Made by a program: the position numbers and the translations under genes. This document shows positions 16,670 through 25,163 of a stretch of 64,000 nt of DNA, piece by piece. Origin of the DNA: Thiosymbion sp942492625 (lineage in GTDB: Bacteria > Pseudomonadota > Gammaproteobacteria > Chromatiales > Chromatiaceae). Every line of letters begins with the position of its first letter. Position 1 is the stretch's first letter. Location of the stretch: the NCBI GenBank assembly GCA_942492625.1, contig CALOFM010000019.1:248001-312000 (forward strand), given 5' to 3'. The notes under the pieces were generated by a model. That model was not told where the DNA came from. It searched no databases and was given only the letters and a program-made list of their open reading frames with translations.

Positions 16670-17350
16670 ATGCTTACGGGCTCGCCAGCGGCCGCCTTTC
16701 TCGTCGGTCTCCTCGGTGGCGTACACTGTGTCGGCATGTGCGGCGGCATCGTCGGCACGTTGGCGGCGGGGCTTCCGTGCGATAAGCGGTCCGGTCTAGC
16801 TCGCGTATTTCCCTACCAATTGGCTTACAACGGTGGGCGAATCGCCGGCTATACGCTGACAGGAGCCCTGATGGGAGCACTGGGCACATTGATGGTCGAG
16901 ATCATGCCGCTGCACTACGCGCAGCGGATCCTCTATACCCTGGCTGCGGTCTTCATGATTCTTTTGGGCCTCTACCTCGGCGGCTGGTGGCGCGGGCTTG
17001 CCCGTATCGAACGGCTGGGTGGGGTGCTGTGGCGCAAGATCGAGCCCCTGGGGCGGCGGTTGCTGCCCATACGCAGTCTGGCCAGGGCTTTTGGGTTGGG
17101 CTTCGTTTGGGCCTGGATTCCCTGCGGCCTGGTCTACAGTGTGCTTATCTGGTCCGTTTCCTCGGGAAGCGCCATCCATGGCGCCTTGCTGATGCTCGCT
17201 TTCGGGTTGGGTACGCTACCGAACCTGTTGACCATGGGAATGCTTGCCGGCGCGGCCGCTCGGCTATCCGATCATACCCAAGTCAGGCAGGCCTCCGGGG
17301 TCATGGTCATCGGATTCGGGATCTACGCGCTTGTTCAACTCAGTCCGTGA
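16670..17350 (+). CDS. TauE/SafE-family (DsbD_2-like) membrane protein
   Basis: 226-aa polytopic inner-membrane protein with about six helices. The N-terminal GLLGGVHCVGMCGGIVG and the later WIPCGLVYSVLIW carry the paired cysteines and histidine typical of the SafE branch of the TauE/SafE and DsbD transmembrane families. That branch is often found near cytochrome oxidase or copper genes, but no such genes are adjacent here. The role may be thiol/electron or metal transport; the sequence does not decide. It lies 50 bp after ampG on the same strand. Its last 11 bp overlap, tail to tail, the end of the convergent DUF4426 gene. Confidence 0.82.
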   Translation: MLTGSPAAAFLVGLLGGVHCVGMCGGIVGTLAAGLPCDKRSGLARVFPYQLAYNGGRIAGYTLTGALMGALGTLMVEIMPLHYAQRILYTLAAVFMILLGLYLGGWWRGLARIERLGGVLWRKIEPLGRRLLPIRSLARAFGLGFVWAWIPCGLVYSVLIWSVSSGSAIHGALLMLAFGLGTLPNLLTMGMLAGAAARLSDHTQVRQASGVMVIGFGIYALVQLSP

Positions 17351-17786
17351 AGAACTGTTGCTCCATGTTGATTACAACGCTCTCGGTGCGCCCCTCGGGC
17401 GAAACCTCAATGACGAAGTCGACCTTCTCCTCGTTCTGAACGGGAAACTCTCCGACATAGTAAACGGCGTCCTGCTCCTTGATCTCGCGCATAGGCAGGC
17501 GCGTACTCTGTCCGGTCAGCGCACGGGTATTGACGTCAACACGGGCCGGCACGGATGCTCCGGTGGTCCCTTCCTTCTCCTTGATTACGCTGACATTGAG
17601 CATGCCCCGAACCTTACTGCGCTGGATTCCGTAGGCCTTCGCCACCTCCGGCGTGAGGGTTGAGGTCGTGAAGGCATTGTAGTGGATCGTGAAGCCGCCG
17701 GCTGTTGTGCTGTTCTCCGCCGTTGCGGCCAGAGGCGCCAGCAGGGCGGAGGTCAGGAGCAGGGCGAGCAAGTGACGGCGTTTCAT
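17340..17786 (-). CDS. DUF4426 periplasmic protein
   Basis: 148-aa protein with a clear signal peptide (MKRRHLLALLLTSALLAPLA, cleavage near ATA-EN) and the DUF4426 domain (FTIHYNAFTTSTLTPEVAKA, GMLNVSVI, DAVYYVGEFPV). The start at 17786 has GGAGG 8 bases upstream; a frame start at 17801 overlaps that site. In pseudomonads DUF4426 genes sit in the proC-yggT-metX-metW-rdgB-hemW neighbourhood. Here a dynamin gene lies between it and yggU-yggT-proC, so the wider neighbourhood is partly conserved. The function is unknown. Confidence 0.85.
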   Translation of the reverse strand: MKRRHLLALLLTSALLAPLAATAENSTTAGGFTIHYNAFTTSTLTPEVAKAYGIQRSKVRGMLNVSVIKEKEGTTGASVPARVDVNTRALTGQSTRLPMREIKEQDAVYYVGEFPVQNEEKVDFVIEVSPEGRTESVVINMEQQFFTD

Positions 17787-17887
17787 GGAAGGTTCCTCCA
17801 TCTGGGTTTCTTTGATGATTGGTTAAGAGATTTGGTGAGGCTACACCAAAAGTGACCGCGTAGAACAGTCGTAAGTCCGGCAGATTT

Positions 17888-19861
17888 CTAGGCCTTGCCG
17901 GCTAACAGGTGTGGCTTGCGGCTGCGCTGCTCGTCGACCAGCGGATCGTAGTGGAGCGCGTTGTGAATATTGCGCAGGGCGGTGAGCTGCTTCGCAAGCT
18001 CTACGTATTGCTTCTGCAGGTCGTCGATGCGGGTTTGCAGACCGTCTTTGGAGCGGCCGATACGTTGCAGGTTCTCGAGCCGCTTCTCCATCATGAGCTT
18101 GTGCTCGTGGATCTGCTCCGCCAGGGGTTCAAGGGCGTCGCGGATCCAATTTTCGACGGCGATTCGCAGTTGCTCGAACAGGATCAGGGCGCGTCCCACC
18201 ATTTGCCGGTGGAAACGCTTGATAGCGACCCCCTGCTCGGTTAATGCCATGGACGGGCTCTTGCGGAACGCTTCCACCTCCTGATGGAGAAGCTCGATTT
18301 CCACCAGGTATTTCATGGGGACGAACACCTTTGGTGGAACAATGGTGAATCCGAAGTCTTGCTCGAACCTCTGATAGGTGAGGCTCACCATCTTTCGGAT
18401 ACGCTCACTTTCGCTGGTGATGGTCTGCATCGCCCTCCGCAGCTCATCGAACAACGACTTCATGGCGGTCGCGAGTCCGTGGGTCGTCCAGCTGCGCACC
18501 ATATCGCCGTGCGCCTTGTCAATGAGCGCTTCCATGGTGTCGCGTTCGAGAATATGGCGGCTCAGGCGGGTCTCGACGATCAGCTCTTCACGACTCGCCT
18601 GAAACTGATGCACGCCCTTGAGGTACTGCTCCTGCTCCTGGCGCGTCTTCTCCAACAGGTGGCCGATGACATCGTCGCTCTTCTCGCGCAGCTGCTCGAG
18701 CTCTTGCAGCTGTGACTTGGCGTGGCCGATCCGGGTCGAGATGCGCGTGCGGTTGCGCTCAAGCAGCTGACCCAGGTCGGCCTCGAGGGCGTCCACCAAG
18801 ACCTGATGCTTGGTCTCCAACATCTTGCCCGAAAGGTACGCCTCCAGATAGGGAAGCGCACTCTTGTTCAGCAGGTTTTCGTCGCGGCGGATCTTGGCGA
18901 GCAAAGCCTTCTGCGCAGATATGGGGAAGACGACGTCTTCGCTGATCCCCAGGGTTTTTGCCGTGCCTGAACGCTGATTGGCGACCGATTTGTCGGTATC
19001 CCCGATATCCCGGAGCTCGTCCCACAAGACGTCGATTTTGTTCAGGGCAACAATGATGCCGCGCTGACGCCTGGTCTGAAAGCCCTTCAGGTGATGCTGC
19101 CACATCTCCAGGTCGCTGCGCGTGACGCCGGTATCTGCGGCGAGGACAAACAGAACCGCCTGGGCGGCGGGGAGCATGCTCAAGGTAAGCTCCGGCTCGC
19201 TACCGAGGGCATTGAGTCCGGGGGTGTCCAGTATGACCAGCCCCTGCTTGAGCAGCGGATGCGGGAAGCTGACGATGGCGTGGCGCCACTTGGGAATCTC
19301 GATCGGGCTGGCCGAGGGCTGCTCCTCCGGCGTCAGGCCGAAGGTCGAGAGGCCCAAGCGCGTAGCTTCCGCCATCGAGACCTTCTTGGTCTGCAATATC
19401 TCGTTAAGGGTGGCGGTCATCTGCTCCGCGTCCTGCATGCGGAGCGGATAATGCACCCATTGTTTGGGGTCGCTCTTGATCTGAGCGATGGGGATATCCT
19501 GAGCGCGAGTCTCGATGGGAAGCAGCCGCAGGTAAGCCTCGCTTCGCTCCTCGTCCCACATCAGCTCTGTGGGACACATGGTGGTTCGGCCCGCCGCGGA
19601 CGGCAGCAGGCGCCGCCCGTAATCGGCGAAGAAGATGGCGTTGATCAGCTCCGTCTTACCGCGGGAGAACTCCGCGACGAAGGCAATGGTCAGACGGTCT
19701 TTTTCCAGGGCCCCGAGGGTGTGGCGAATGCGTTCGCGGCTCTCCGACGTGGCCTGCTCTTCGGCCTCCAGCCAGCTCTCAAGTTCCAATACCGCCCGCG
19801 AGACTCTGGTCTTCCATTGACGGTAGGCCGCCAAGCGTTGCCGGAAAATGGAAGTCTGCAT
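17888..19861 (-). CDS. bacterial dynamin-like GTPase
   Basis: 657-aa dynamin-family protein. GTPase motifs are the P-loop AEFSRGKT (residues 63-70), the threonine-rich G2 segment GRTTMCPTEL, G3 DTPGLNALG and G4 NKID. The P-loop has Ala where the first Gly of GxxxxGK[ST] is usual. The C-terminal half is almost all helical, with long coiled coils (KSQLQELEQLREKSDD, RIDDLQKQYVELAKQLTALR) and a basic end. Such proteins bind and remodel membranes, and some act in membrane repair or phage defence. The gene stands alone between DUF4426 and yggU, with a good promoter at 19915-19942. Confidence 0.9.
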   Translation of the reverse strand: MQTSIFRQRLAAYRQWKTRVSRAVLELESWLEAEEQATSESRERIRHTLGALEKDRLTIAFVAEFSRGKTELINAIFFADYGRRLLPSAAGRTTMCPTELMWDEERSEAYLRLLPIETRAQDIPIAQIKSDPKQWVHYPLRMQDAEQMTATLNEILQTKKVSMAEATRLGLSTFGLTPEEQPSASPIEIPKWRHAIVSFPHPLLKQGLVILDTPGLNALGSEPELTLSMLPAAQAVLFVLAADTGVTRSDLEMWQHHLKGFQTRRQRGIIVALNKIDVLWDELRDIGDTDKSVANQRSGTAKTLGISEDVVFPISAQKALLAKIRRDENLLNKSALPYLEAYLSGKMLETKHQVLVDALEADLGQLLERNRTRISTRIGHAKSQLQELEQLREKSDDVIGHLLEKTRQEQEQYLKGVHQFQASREELIVETRLSRHILERDTMEALIDKAHGDMVRSWTTHGLATAMKSLFDELRRAMQTITSESERIRKMVSLTYQRFEQDFGFTIVPPKVFVPMKYLVEIELLHQEVEAFRKSPSMALTEQGVAIKRFHRQMVGRALILFEQLRIAVENWIRDALEPLAEQIHEHKLMMEKRLENLQRIGRSKDGLQTRIDDLQKQYVELAKQLTALRNIHNALHYDPLVDEQRSRKPHLLAGKA

Positions 19862-19914
19862 GAACTTCTGTGCCTAAGCTTTGGATCAGCCGTCGAAAAA
19901 ACACGCAACATTGC

Positions 19915-19942
19915 ATACTATATTCGTCGGTGACCCTGTCAA
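19915..19942 (-). promoter_or_regulatory. predicted sigma-70 promoter of the dynamin-like gene
   Basis: Read on the minus strand: a perfect -35 TTGACA (19942-19937), a 16-bp spacer and -10 TAGTAT (19920-19915). It lies about 55 bp upstream of the dynamin ATG. The -35 match is 6 of 6 and the -10 match is 4 of 6. Confidence 0.6.
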
Positions 19943-19994
19943 CACCTTTTTATATTTCACGCGGGCGGCGAAAAAGAGAAACCGGATCAGGTTT

Positions 19995-20297
19995 TCACCC
20001 GGTCCGGATGTCGAACGGCAGCTTGCGGGGCGCCTGGATGCGAACGCGCTTAAGCCGGCCTTGCGCACCTTTGAGCAGCTCTACCCTGGATCGTGGGACG
20101 CCGAACTCGAGCGCCAAAAAGCAGCGCAGGTGCTCGTTGGCCTTGCCTTCCACCGGCGGGGCCGTTACCTGCACCTTCAGGTTCCCGCCCTGCGGGCCGA
20201 CCAGCCGGTCCTTTCTCGCCCCGGGCTGAACACGCAAGCTGAGCAGCAAGTCCCCGTCCTGCCAGCGATACCAGGCTCGCTGGTCGGGCGCCTTCAA
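19995..20297 (-). CDS. yggU: YggU/DUF167 family protein
   Basis: 100-aa DUF167 protein with the family core LRVQPGARKDRLVGPQGG, LKVQVTAPPVEGKANEHL and a C-terminal basic strand (RLKRVRI). The fold is known from E. coli YggU; no function is established. It lies just downstream of yggT on the same strand, the order found in many Gammaproteobacteria (proC-yggT-yggU), which argues for one operon. Confidence 0.92.
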   Translation of the reverse strand: MKAPDQRAWYRWQDGDLLLSLRVQPGARKDRLVGPQGGNLKVQVTAPPVEGKANEHLRCFLALEFGVPRSRVELLKGAQGRLKRVRIQAPRKLPFDIRTG

Positions 20298-20366
20298 TCC
20301 CTTATCCCTGTCCGCATTCCCCGGTAAAGAGGGGGACGACGAGCACCTTCGGCGCCTATTTTCACG

Positions 20367-20942
20367 TCAGAAGGGATTTCCGGTCACCAGGTTCAGCGGC
20401 GGAACCAGCAGCATTTTCAGCAATACGAGACCGACCATCACCAGCACCGGTGAGAGGTCCAGACCTCCGACTGGCGGAATCAGTTGCCGCGCTGGACGCA
20501 TGACCGGCTCGGTCAGGCTGTCGAGCAGGCCGGCGACCGGATTATAGGGATCAGGATTAATCCAGCTCAAAACAACGCGGATGAGAACCGTGACGATGAA
20601 GATGTTGATCGCCAGGTTGACCAACTCCGGGATCGCCCAGGCGATCGCCCCGAGGGCGCTGGCCTCCGGCAGGGCGATCAGGGCCACGATGGCGAGCTCC
20701 AGGGACTTGACGAGCCAAGCCAGCGCAAGTGCCGCCAAGTCCATGCCGGCGTACCCCGGAATCACTTGGCGGAAGGGGCGCAGAGCGGGTGTCGTTACCT
20801 TCACCACGAACTGACAGACGGGGTTGTAGAAGTCCGCGCGCACCCACTGCAGGAGGAACCGCAGCAGCACAACCGTGGTATACAAGCCCAGAAGGGTCTG
20901 AACCAGGAAGACAATCGGATTGGTGAGATAGGAGCTGGTCAT
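20367..20942 (-). CDS. yggT: YggT family membrane protein
   Basis: 191-aa integral membrane protein with two YggT repeats. Each has a helix pair around the signature WVRADFYNPVCQFV and SWINPDPYNPVAGLLD, followed by PALRPFRQVIP and PVMRPARQLIP. The family has been linked to osmotic tolerance and, in other bacteria and plastids, to division or cytochrome assembly. Its start overlaps the proC stop by 4 bp, so translation is probably coupled. Confidence 0.93.
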   Translation of the reverse strand: MTSSYLTNPIVFLVQTLLGLYTTVVLLRFLLQWVRADFYNPVCQFVVKVTTPALRPFRQVIPGYAGMDLAALALAWLVKSLELAIVALIALPEASALGAIAWAIPELVNLAINIFIVTVLIRVVLSWINPDPYNPVAGLLDSLTEPVMRPARQLIPPVGGLDLSPVLVMVGLVLLKMLLVPPLNLVTGNPF

Positions 20943-21769
20943 CGCTCTTGAGCCAGCAAGCGTGAAAGCTCCTCGGAGCGGTCCCGCGCTGCCCTGACGG
21001 CGGCGGTGACGAGCCCACGAACACCGCCAGACTCCAGAACGCCCAAGGCGTACTCGGTTGTGCCGCCCGGAGAGGTCACGCGCTCGCGCAGCTCACGCGG
21101 CGAATCATCGCTCTCCATGGCCATACGCGCGGCTCCAAGAGCGGTCTGAATGGTGAGCAATCGGGCGTTGTCCGGATCGAGTCCGAGGTCGATACCGGCC
21201 TGCTCCAAGATCTCCATCAGCAGGAAGAAGTAAGCGGGACCGCTGCCGGACAGGGCGGTGACCGCATCCATCCGCTCCTCTTGCTCGACCCAGCGTGTCA
21301 GCCCACCCGCGCGCAGGATGGTCTCCGCTTGGTCGCGCTGGGTGGCGGAAGTCTCCGGCGTCGCGTGCAGGACGATCGCGCCGGACTGGATCATGGCCGG
21401 GGTGTTGGGCATAGCGCGCACCAGAGGTACGCCACCGCCGAGCCACTCTTGAATGCTCTGCTCACGTATGCCGGCCATTACCGAGATTACGAGCGGCCTA
21501 CGCTCCCCCATGGCGGGCGCCAGCTCGCGGCAGACCTGACTCGCCATTTGCGGCTTGACGCAAAGCACCACCAGATCGGCGCCGCTGATGGCACGGGCGT
21601 TGTCGCTGCTGGTGCGCACGCCGAAGCGAGATTCCGTTGCGGTCAGCTTCTCTTGTTCCGGATCGGTCACGATCAGCCTGCGGGGGTCGTGACCGTCGGC
21701 GATGAGGCCAGCGACCAAGCTGGTCGCCATGTTGCCGCCGCCGATGAAGGCGATAGTCTCTTGGGTCAT
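20939..21769 (-). CDS. proC: pyrroline-5-carboxylate reductase
   Basis: 276 aa. Catalyses the NAD(P)H-dependent last step of proline synthesis. The N-terminal Rossmann motif IAFIGGGNMATSLVAGL, the central MPNTPA segment and the C-terminal P5CR signature (SGSGPAYFFLLMEILEQAG, VTSPGGTTEYALGVLESGG) are all intact. It heads the proC-yggT-yggU run. The gap to yggS upstream is about 117 bp and probably holds its promoter. Confidence 0.96.
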   Translation of the reverse strand: MTQETIAFIGGGNMATSLVAGLIADGHDPRRLIVTDPEQEKLTATESRFGVRTSSDNARAISGADLVVLCVKPQMASQVCRELAPAMGERRPLVISVMAGIREQSIQEWLGGGVPLVRAMPNTPAMIQSGAIVLHATPETSATQRDQAETILRAGGLTRWVEQEERMDAVTALSGSGPAYFFLLMEILEQAGIDLGLDPDNARLLTIQTALGAARMAMESDDSPRELRERVTSPGGTTEYALGVLESGGVRGLVTAAVRAARDRSEELSRLLAQER

Positions 21770-21886
21770 GCGCTTTTTTCAGGTGTCACTATGATCTTGG
21801 CTTGTGCCCGGTTCCTAAGGAATCACACAGGTACGTAGTTTAGTTCTTTTTGGGCCACGTCGAGCCTAGTCGGTCAATCCCGGCAT

Positions 21887-22594
21887 TCAGGGCGCGCGCG
21901 GCCCGAAGATCGCCGTACCCACCCGCACCATGGTCGCGCCCTCGGCGATGGCCGCCTCCAGGTCTGCGGACATGCCCATGGAGAGTACGTGTAGCGGCAG
22001 CGAAGGCGCGGCAACCCTGTCGCGCAACAGACGCAGCTCGCGAAAAGGCCGGCGCCGGGCCTCATCGTCCCGCGCCGGGGCGGGCAGCGTCATGAGGCCG
22101 ACTAGGTCCAGTCCCGGGAGGTCAGCGCATGCCCTGAGAAAACCGGCCACTTCCGCTGGGGCCAGCCCGGCCTTGCCGGGCTCCGCATCGAGATTGACTT
22201 GAACGCAGGCGGCCAGCGGCGGCAGCTGCGCCGGGCGTTGCTCGCTCAGGCGCCGGGCGTGCTTGATGTCGCACAAGCTGTGTACCCAGTCGAAGCGCGC
22301 TGCGATCTCCCGTGTTTTGTTGCTCTGGATGCGTCCGATAAAGTGCCACTCGGCATCCAGATCCGCGAGCTGGTCCAGCTTCTCGCCAGCCTCCTGCGCG
22401 TAGCTCTCGCCAAAGGACTTCTGCCCCGCCGAGAAAGCGGTGCGGATCTTTTCCCTGCCCTGTCCCTTGCTTACGGCGAGCAATGCGACGGTGTTGCGCG
22501 CGCGCCCGAAGCGTGCTTCGGCGGCCCGGATACGCGCCCGCACCAAGTCTAGCCGCGCAGCCAGGTCCGCGGTGTTGGAGTGCGTCCTGGTCAA
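21887..22594 (-). CDS. yggS: YggS/PLPBP pyridoxal-phosphate homeostasis protein
   Basis: 235-aa PLP-binding protein (alanine racemase-like barrel) that regulates vitamin B6 and amino-acid pools. The PLP lysine lies in LLAVSKGQGREKIRTA, and the family signatures HFIGRIQSNKTREIA and LSMGMSADLEAAIAEGATMV are complete. I chose TTG at 22594, overlapping the rdgB stop as TTGA; this gives 235 aa, the family length. The longer open frame to 22831 is only a shadow of rdgB. Translational coupling to rdgB is likely. Confidence 0.92.
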   Translation of the reverse strand: MTRTHSNTADLAARLDLVRARIRAAEARFGRARNTVALLAVSKGQGREKIRTAFSAGQKSFGESYAQEAGEKLDQLADLDAEWHFIGRIQSNKTREIAARFDWVHSLCDIKHARRLSEQRPAQLPPLAACVQVNLDAEPGKAGLAPAEVAGFLRACADLPGLDLVGLMTLPAPARDDEARRRPFRELRLLRDRVAAPSLPLHVLSMGMSADLEAAIAEGATMVRVGTAIFGPRAP

Positions 22595-23205
22595 TCCCCG
22601 CCTCCGAGATAATGCACCAAGGCCCTTAGGGCTTGCCCGCGGTGGCTGAGCCGGTTCTTCGTGGCCGGCGGCAGCTCGGCTGCGCTGCAGTCCTCGCCCG
22701 GCACGTAGAATATCGGGTCGTAGCCGAACCCACTCTCTCCCCGCGGGGCGTGCAGAATGCGCCCCTCCCAGGTCCCCTGGCAGATCACAGGGGTGGGATC
22801 CTCGCCGTGGTGCATGTAGACCATCAGGCACTGGAAACGCGCGCCGCGCTGCTCGTCCGGAACCTGGGCGAGCGCCCCTATCAGCTTCTGTAGGTTCTGC
22901 GCATCGGACGCACCGACACCGGCGAAACGGGCCGAGTAGATTCCCGGTGCGCCCTGCAGGGCGTCGACCTCGATCCCGGAGTCGTCGGCGATGGCGGCGA
23001 GTCCGCTGTGTCTTGCCGCATTTCTCGCCTTGAGAATGGCGTTCTCGACGAAAGTCAGGCCGGTCTCATCGGCTTCGCTTACACCGAGCTCTCCTTGCGG
23101 GATGACGTGAATCTGCTCGGTCTGCAGCAGCTCGTTGATTTCCCGTACCTTGCCGGCATTGTTGCTGGCGAGAACGATAGACTCACCGCTGTGTACTCCG
23201 CTCAC
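22591..23205 (-). CDS. rdgB: XTP/dITP diphosphatase (RdgB/HAM1)
   Basis: About 204 aa. Hydrolyses XTP, dITP and ITP to monophosphates, keeping deaminated purines out of nucleic acids. Motifs visible are SIVLASNNAGKVREI at the N-terminus, DDSGIEVDALQGAPGIYSAR, and GFGYDPIFYVPG near the end. I prefer GTG 23205 because AAGGG stands 7 bases before it and it gives the usual N-terminus; ATG 23229 is an alternative. It lies 38 bp after rph and overlaps yggS by 4 bp, forming an rph-rdgB-yggS run. Confidence 0.93.
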   Translation of the reverse strand: MSGVHSGESIVLASNNAGKVREINELLQTEQIHVIPQGELGVSEADETGLTFVENAILKARNAARHSGLAAIADDSGIEVDALQGAPGIYSARFAGVGASDAQNLQKLIGALAQVPDEQRGARFQCLMVYMHHGEDPTPVICQGTWEGRILHAPRGESGFGYDPIFYVPGEDCSAAELPPATKNRLSHRGQALRALVHYLGGGD

Positions 23206-23242
23206 AATACTGCCCTTTCGCGCTGACATTCGGTACCCGGAG

Positions 23243-23968
23243 TCAGGACGACTGCTCGGACAGGGCCGCCCGCTGCGCCGCAAGAATGTCCCGAATACCG
23301 GTCTCGGCGTGATCCAGCATCGCACCCATCTCGGCACGAGTGAAGGTCTTTCCCTCCGCCGTGCCCTGGATCTCTACGAAGCGCCCGTGCACGTCCATGA
23401 CCAGGTTCATGTCCGTCTCGGCGTTGCTGTCCTCCGCGTAATCCAGATCGAGCACTGCCTCGCCCTGGTAAATGCCGACGGAGACCGCGGCGATCTGGGC
23501 GATCAGCGGGTCGCGCTCCAGGCTTCCGTGCCGCAAAAGCCCTTGTACCGCGTCGTGCAGGGCGATCCAGGAGCCGCTGATGGCGGCGGTGCGTGTCCCG
23601 CCGTCGGCCTGTATGACGTCGCAGTCCAAGGTGATGGTGCGCTCGCCGATGGCCTTGAGATCGCACGCGGCGCGCATGGAGCGGCCGATCAGACGCTGGA
23701 TCTCCAGGGTTCTTCCGCCCTGCTTTCCACGGGCGGCCTCCCGTGGGGTGCGCTCGCCGGTCGAGCGCGGGAGCATACCGTATTCGGCGGTGACCCAGCC
23801 GCTGTCCCGGCCCCTGAGGAAGGCGGGTACGCGCTCCTCCACGCTGGCGTTGCACAGCACCCTGGTATCGCCGAACTCTGCCAGGACGGAGCCTTCGGCA
23901 TGGCTGGTGAAACCGCGGGTGAAGCGAAGGGGGCGCATTTGATCTGCGCGGCGCAGGGATGGTCGCAT
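23243..23968 (-). CDS. rph: RNase PH
   Basis: 241-aa 3'-5' phosphorolytic exoribonuclease that trims tRNA 3' ends. The family signatures RPLRFTRGFTSHAEGSVLAE, VEERVPAFLRGRDSGWVTAE, GGRTLEIQRLIGRSMRA, CDVIQADGGTRTAAISG and DMNLVMD are all present, and the length matches E. coli. The neighbouring kinase gene lies upstream on the same strand with a 59-bp gap. Confidence 0.96.
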   Translation of the reverse strand: MRPSLRRADQMRPLRFTRGFTSHAEGSVLAEFGDTRVLCNASVEERVPAFLRGRDSGWVTAEYGMLPRSTGERTPREAARGKQGGRTLEIQRLIGRSMRAACDLKAIGERTITLDCDVIQADGGTRTAAISGSWIALHDAVQGLLRHGSLERDPLIAQIAAVSVGIYQGEAVLDLDYAEDSNAETDMNLVMDVHGRFVEIQGTAEGKTFTRAEMGAMLDHAETGIRDILAAQRAALSEQSS

Positions 23969-24027
23969 TGAGTACTGGTTTCCAGGTGAAATTCAGGCGC
24001 ACATCTTCTGCATACCTGCGCGCCACG

Positions 24028-25011
24028 TCAAATCGGCGGCATCTGCTCCGAGTCGGGCCCCTGGTGATGCGCCAGTCCGCTGTAATCTGGCGTGGACTCT
24101 CTGGGGAGCGCTTCGGAGAAGCGCGAGAGCGGCAACTCATCGGTGTACTGCTGGAGGGCGCGCAACAGCTCGCCCGCATCCTGCGGCCGTTTCACCGGGT
24201 CCATTTCCATCGCCCAATCAACGGCCTCAAGCAGGAACAGGGGGTAGCGGTCGTGGAACTCCCGCTTCGCCGAGATCAGTGTTTCCGGGTGATGGCGCTT
24301 CAGCGCCGGTGGCGGCGTCTTGCCCGCGATACAGGTGCGCATGCTCGCCCCCACCGAATAGACGTCCGTCCAAGGCCCGATATGGCCGCCACGGTAGTAC
24401 TGCTCCACCGGGGAGTAACCGGCGGTGACCACCTGGCCACTGGGCGTTCGCCCGTGCGACAGTATGTGCACAGCCCCGAAATCCAGAAGAATAGGATCGT
24501 TGCCCTGGCGCAGGTGGATGTTGCCGGGTTTGACGTCCAGGTGCAGGAGGGAGCGGGAGTGTATCAGCGCCAGGGCGTCGAGAACGGGCAGAAACACTTG
24601 AAAGATGAAGCTGGTGCTCAGTCCCCCTTTTCGCTCGTGGATATAGTTACCGAGATTTTTCCCCCGTTCGTACTCCATCACCGTATAGGCGGTGTTGTTG
24701 GCCAGGAAGAGACCAAGGACCTTTACGATATTGGGGTGGCGCAGAGCGGCCAGCGCCCTTGCCTCTTGACAGAAGAGCTTGCGGCCGCGGTAGAGGCGCT
24801 CTGCATACTTGTTCTCCAGGGGGACGAGCCGGTGGGATTTGGTGCGGCGGGCGAACTTTCTGGGCATGTACTCCTTGACCACAACCTCGTTGCCCGTCTC
24901 ATCGTCCGTCGCCAGGTAAATGAGACTGAAGCCGCCCTTGCCGATGGTGCGGCCGATGCGGTAGCAGTCGATGGACGCTCCCGGCGGGAGAGAATTGCGC
25001 GCAAGCGCCAT
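24028..25011 (-). CDS. eukaryotic-like Ser/Thr protein kinase
   Basis: 327-aa cytoplasmic Hanks-type kinase without membrane or sensor domains. Motifs: glycine loop GKGGFSLIY, ATP-anchoring Lys46 in VVVKEY, catalytic loop HLDVKPGN (Asp159, Asn164), DFG at 177-179, and an activation segment ending GYSPVEQY. The arginine of the usual HRD motif is Leu, so activation-loop phosphorylation may not be needed. In related genomes kinase and PP2C phosphatase genes occur between rph and yicC; here no PP2C gene is adjacent. It is divergent from yicC with about 150 bp between. Confidence 0.92.
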   Translation of the reverse strand: MALARNSLPPGASIDCYRIGRTIGKGGFSLIYLATDDETGNEVVVKEYMPRKFARRTKSHRLVPLENKYAERLYRGRKLFCQEARALAALRHPNIVKVLGLFLANNTAYTVMEYERGKNLGNYIHERKGGLSTSFIFQVFLPVLDALALIHSRSLLHLDVKPGNIHLRQGNDPILLDFGAVHILSHGRTPSGQVVTAGYSPVEQYYRGGHIGPWTDVYSVGASMRTCIAGKTPPPALKRHHPETLISAKREFHDRYPLFLLEAVDWAMEMDPVKRPQDAGELLRALQQYTDELPLSRFSEALPRESTPDYSGLAHHQGPDSEQMPPI

Positions 25012-25163
25012 AAATTGAACCCGAAAGCGGCAGCCGGCCGCTTCATGCGACTATTTCTTGTTCTCGTCGGTTATGATACCGCCAAGTTCGCGGAGCGTCT
25101 TGCAACGGCGCCTGTTTTCGTACAGTCGCTTCTTGCGCCCTGCAACACGCCATGGAGATCCCA

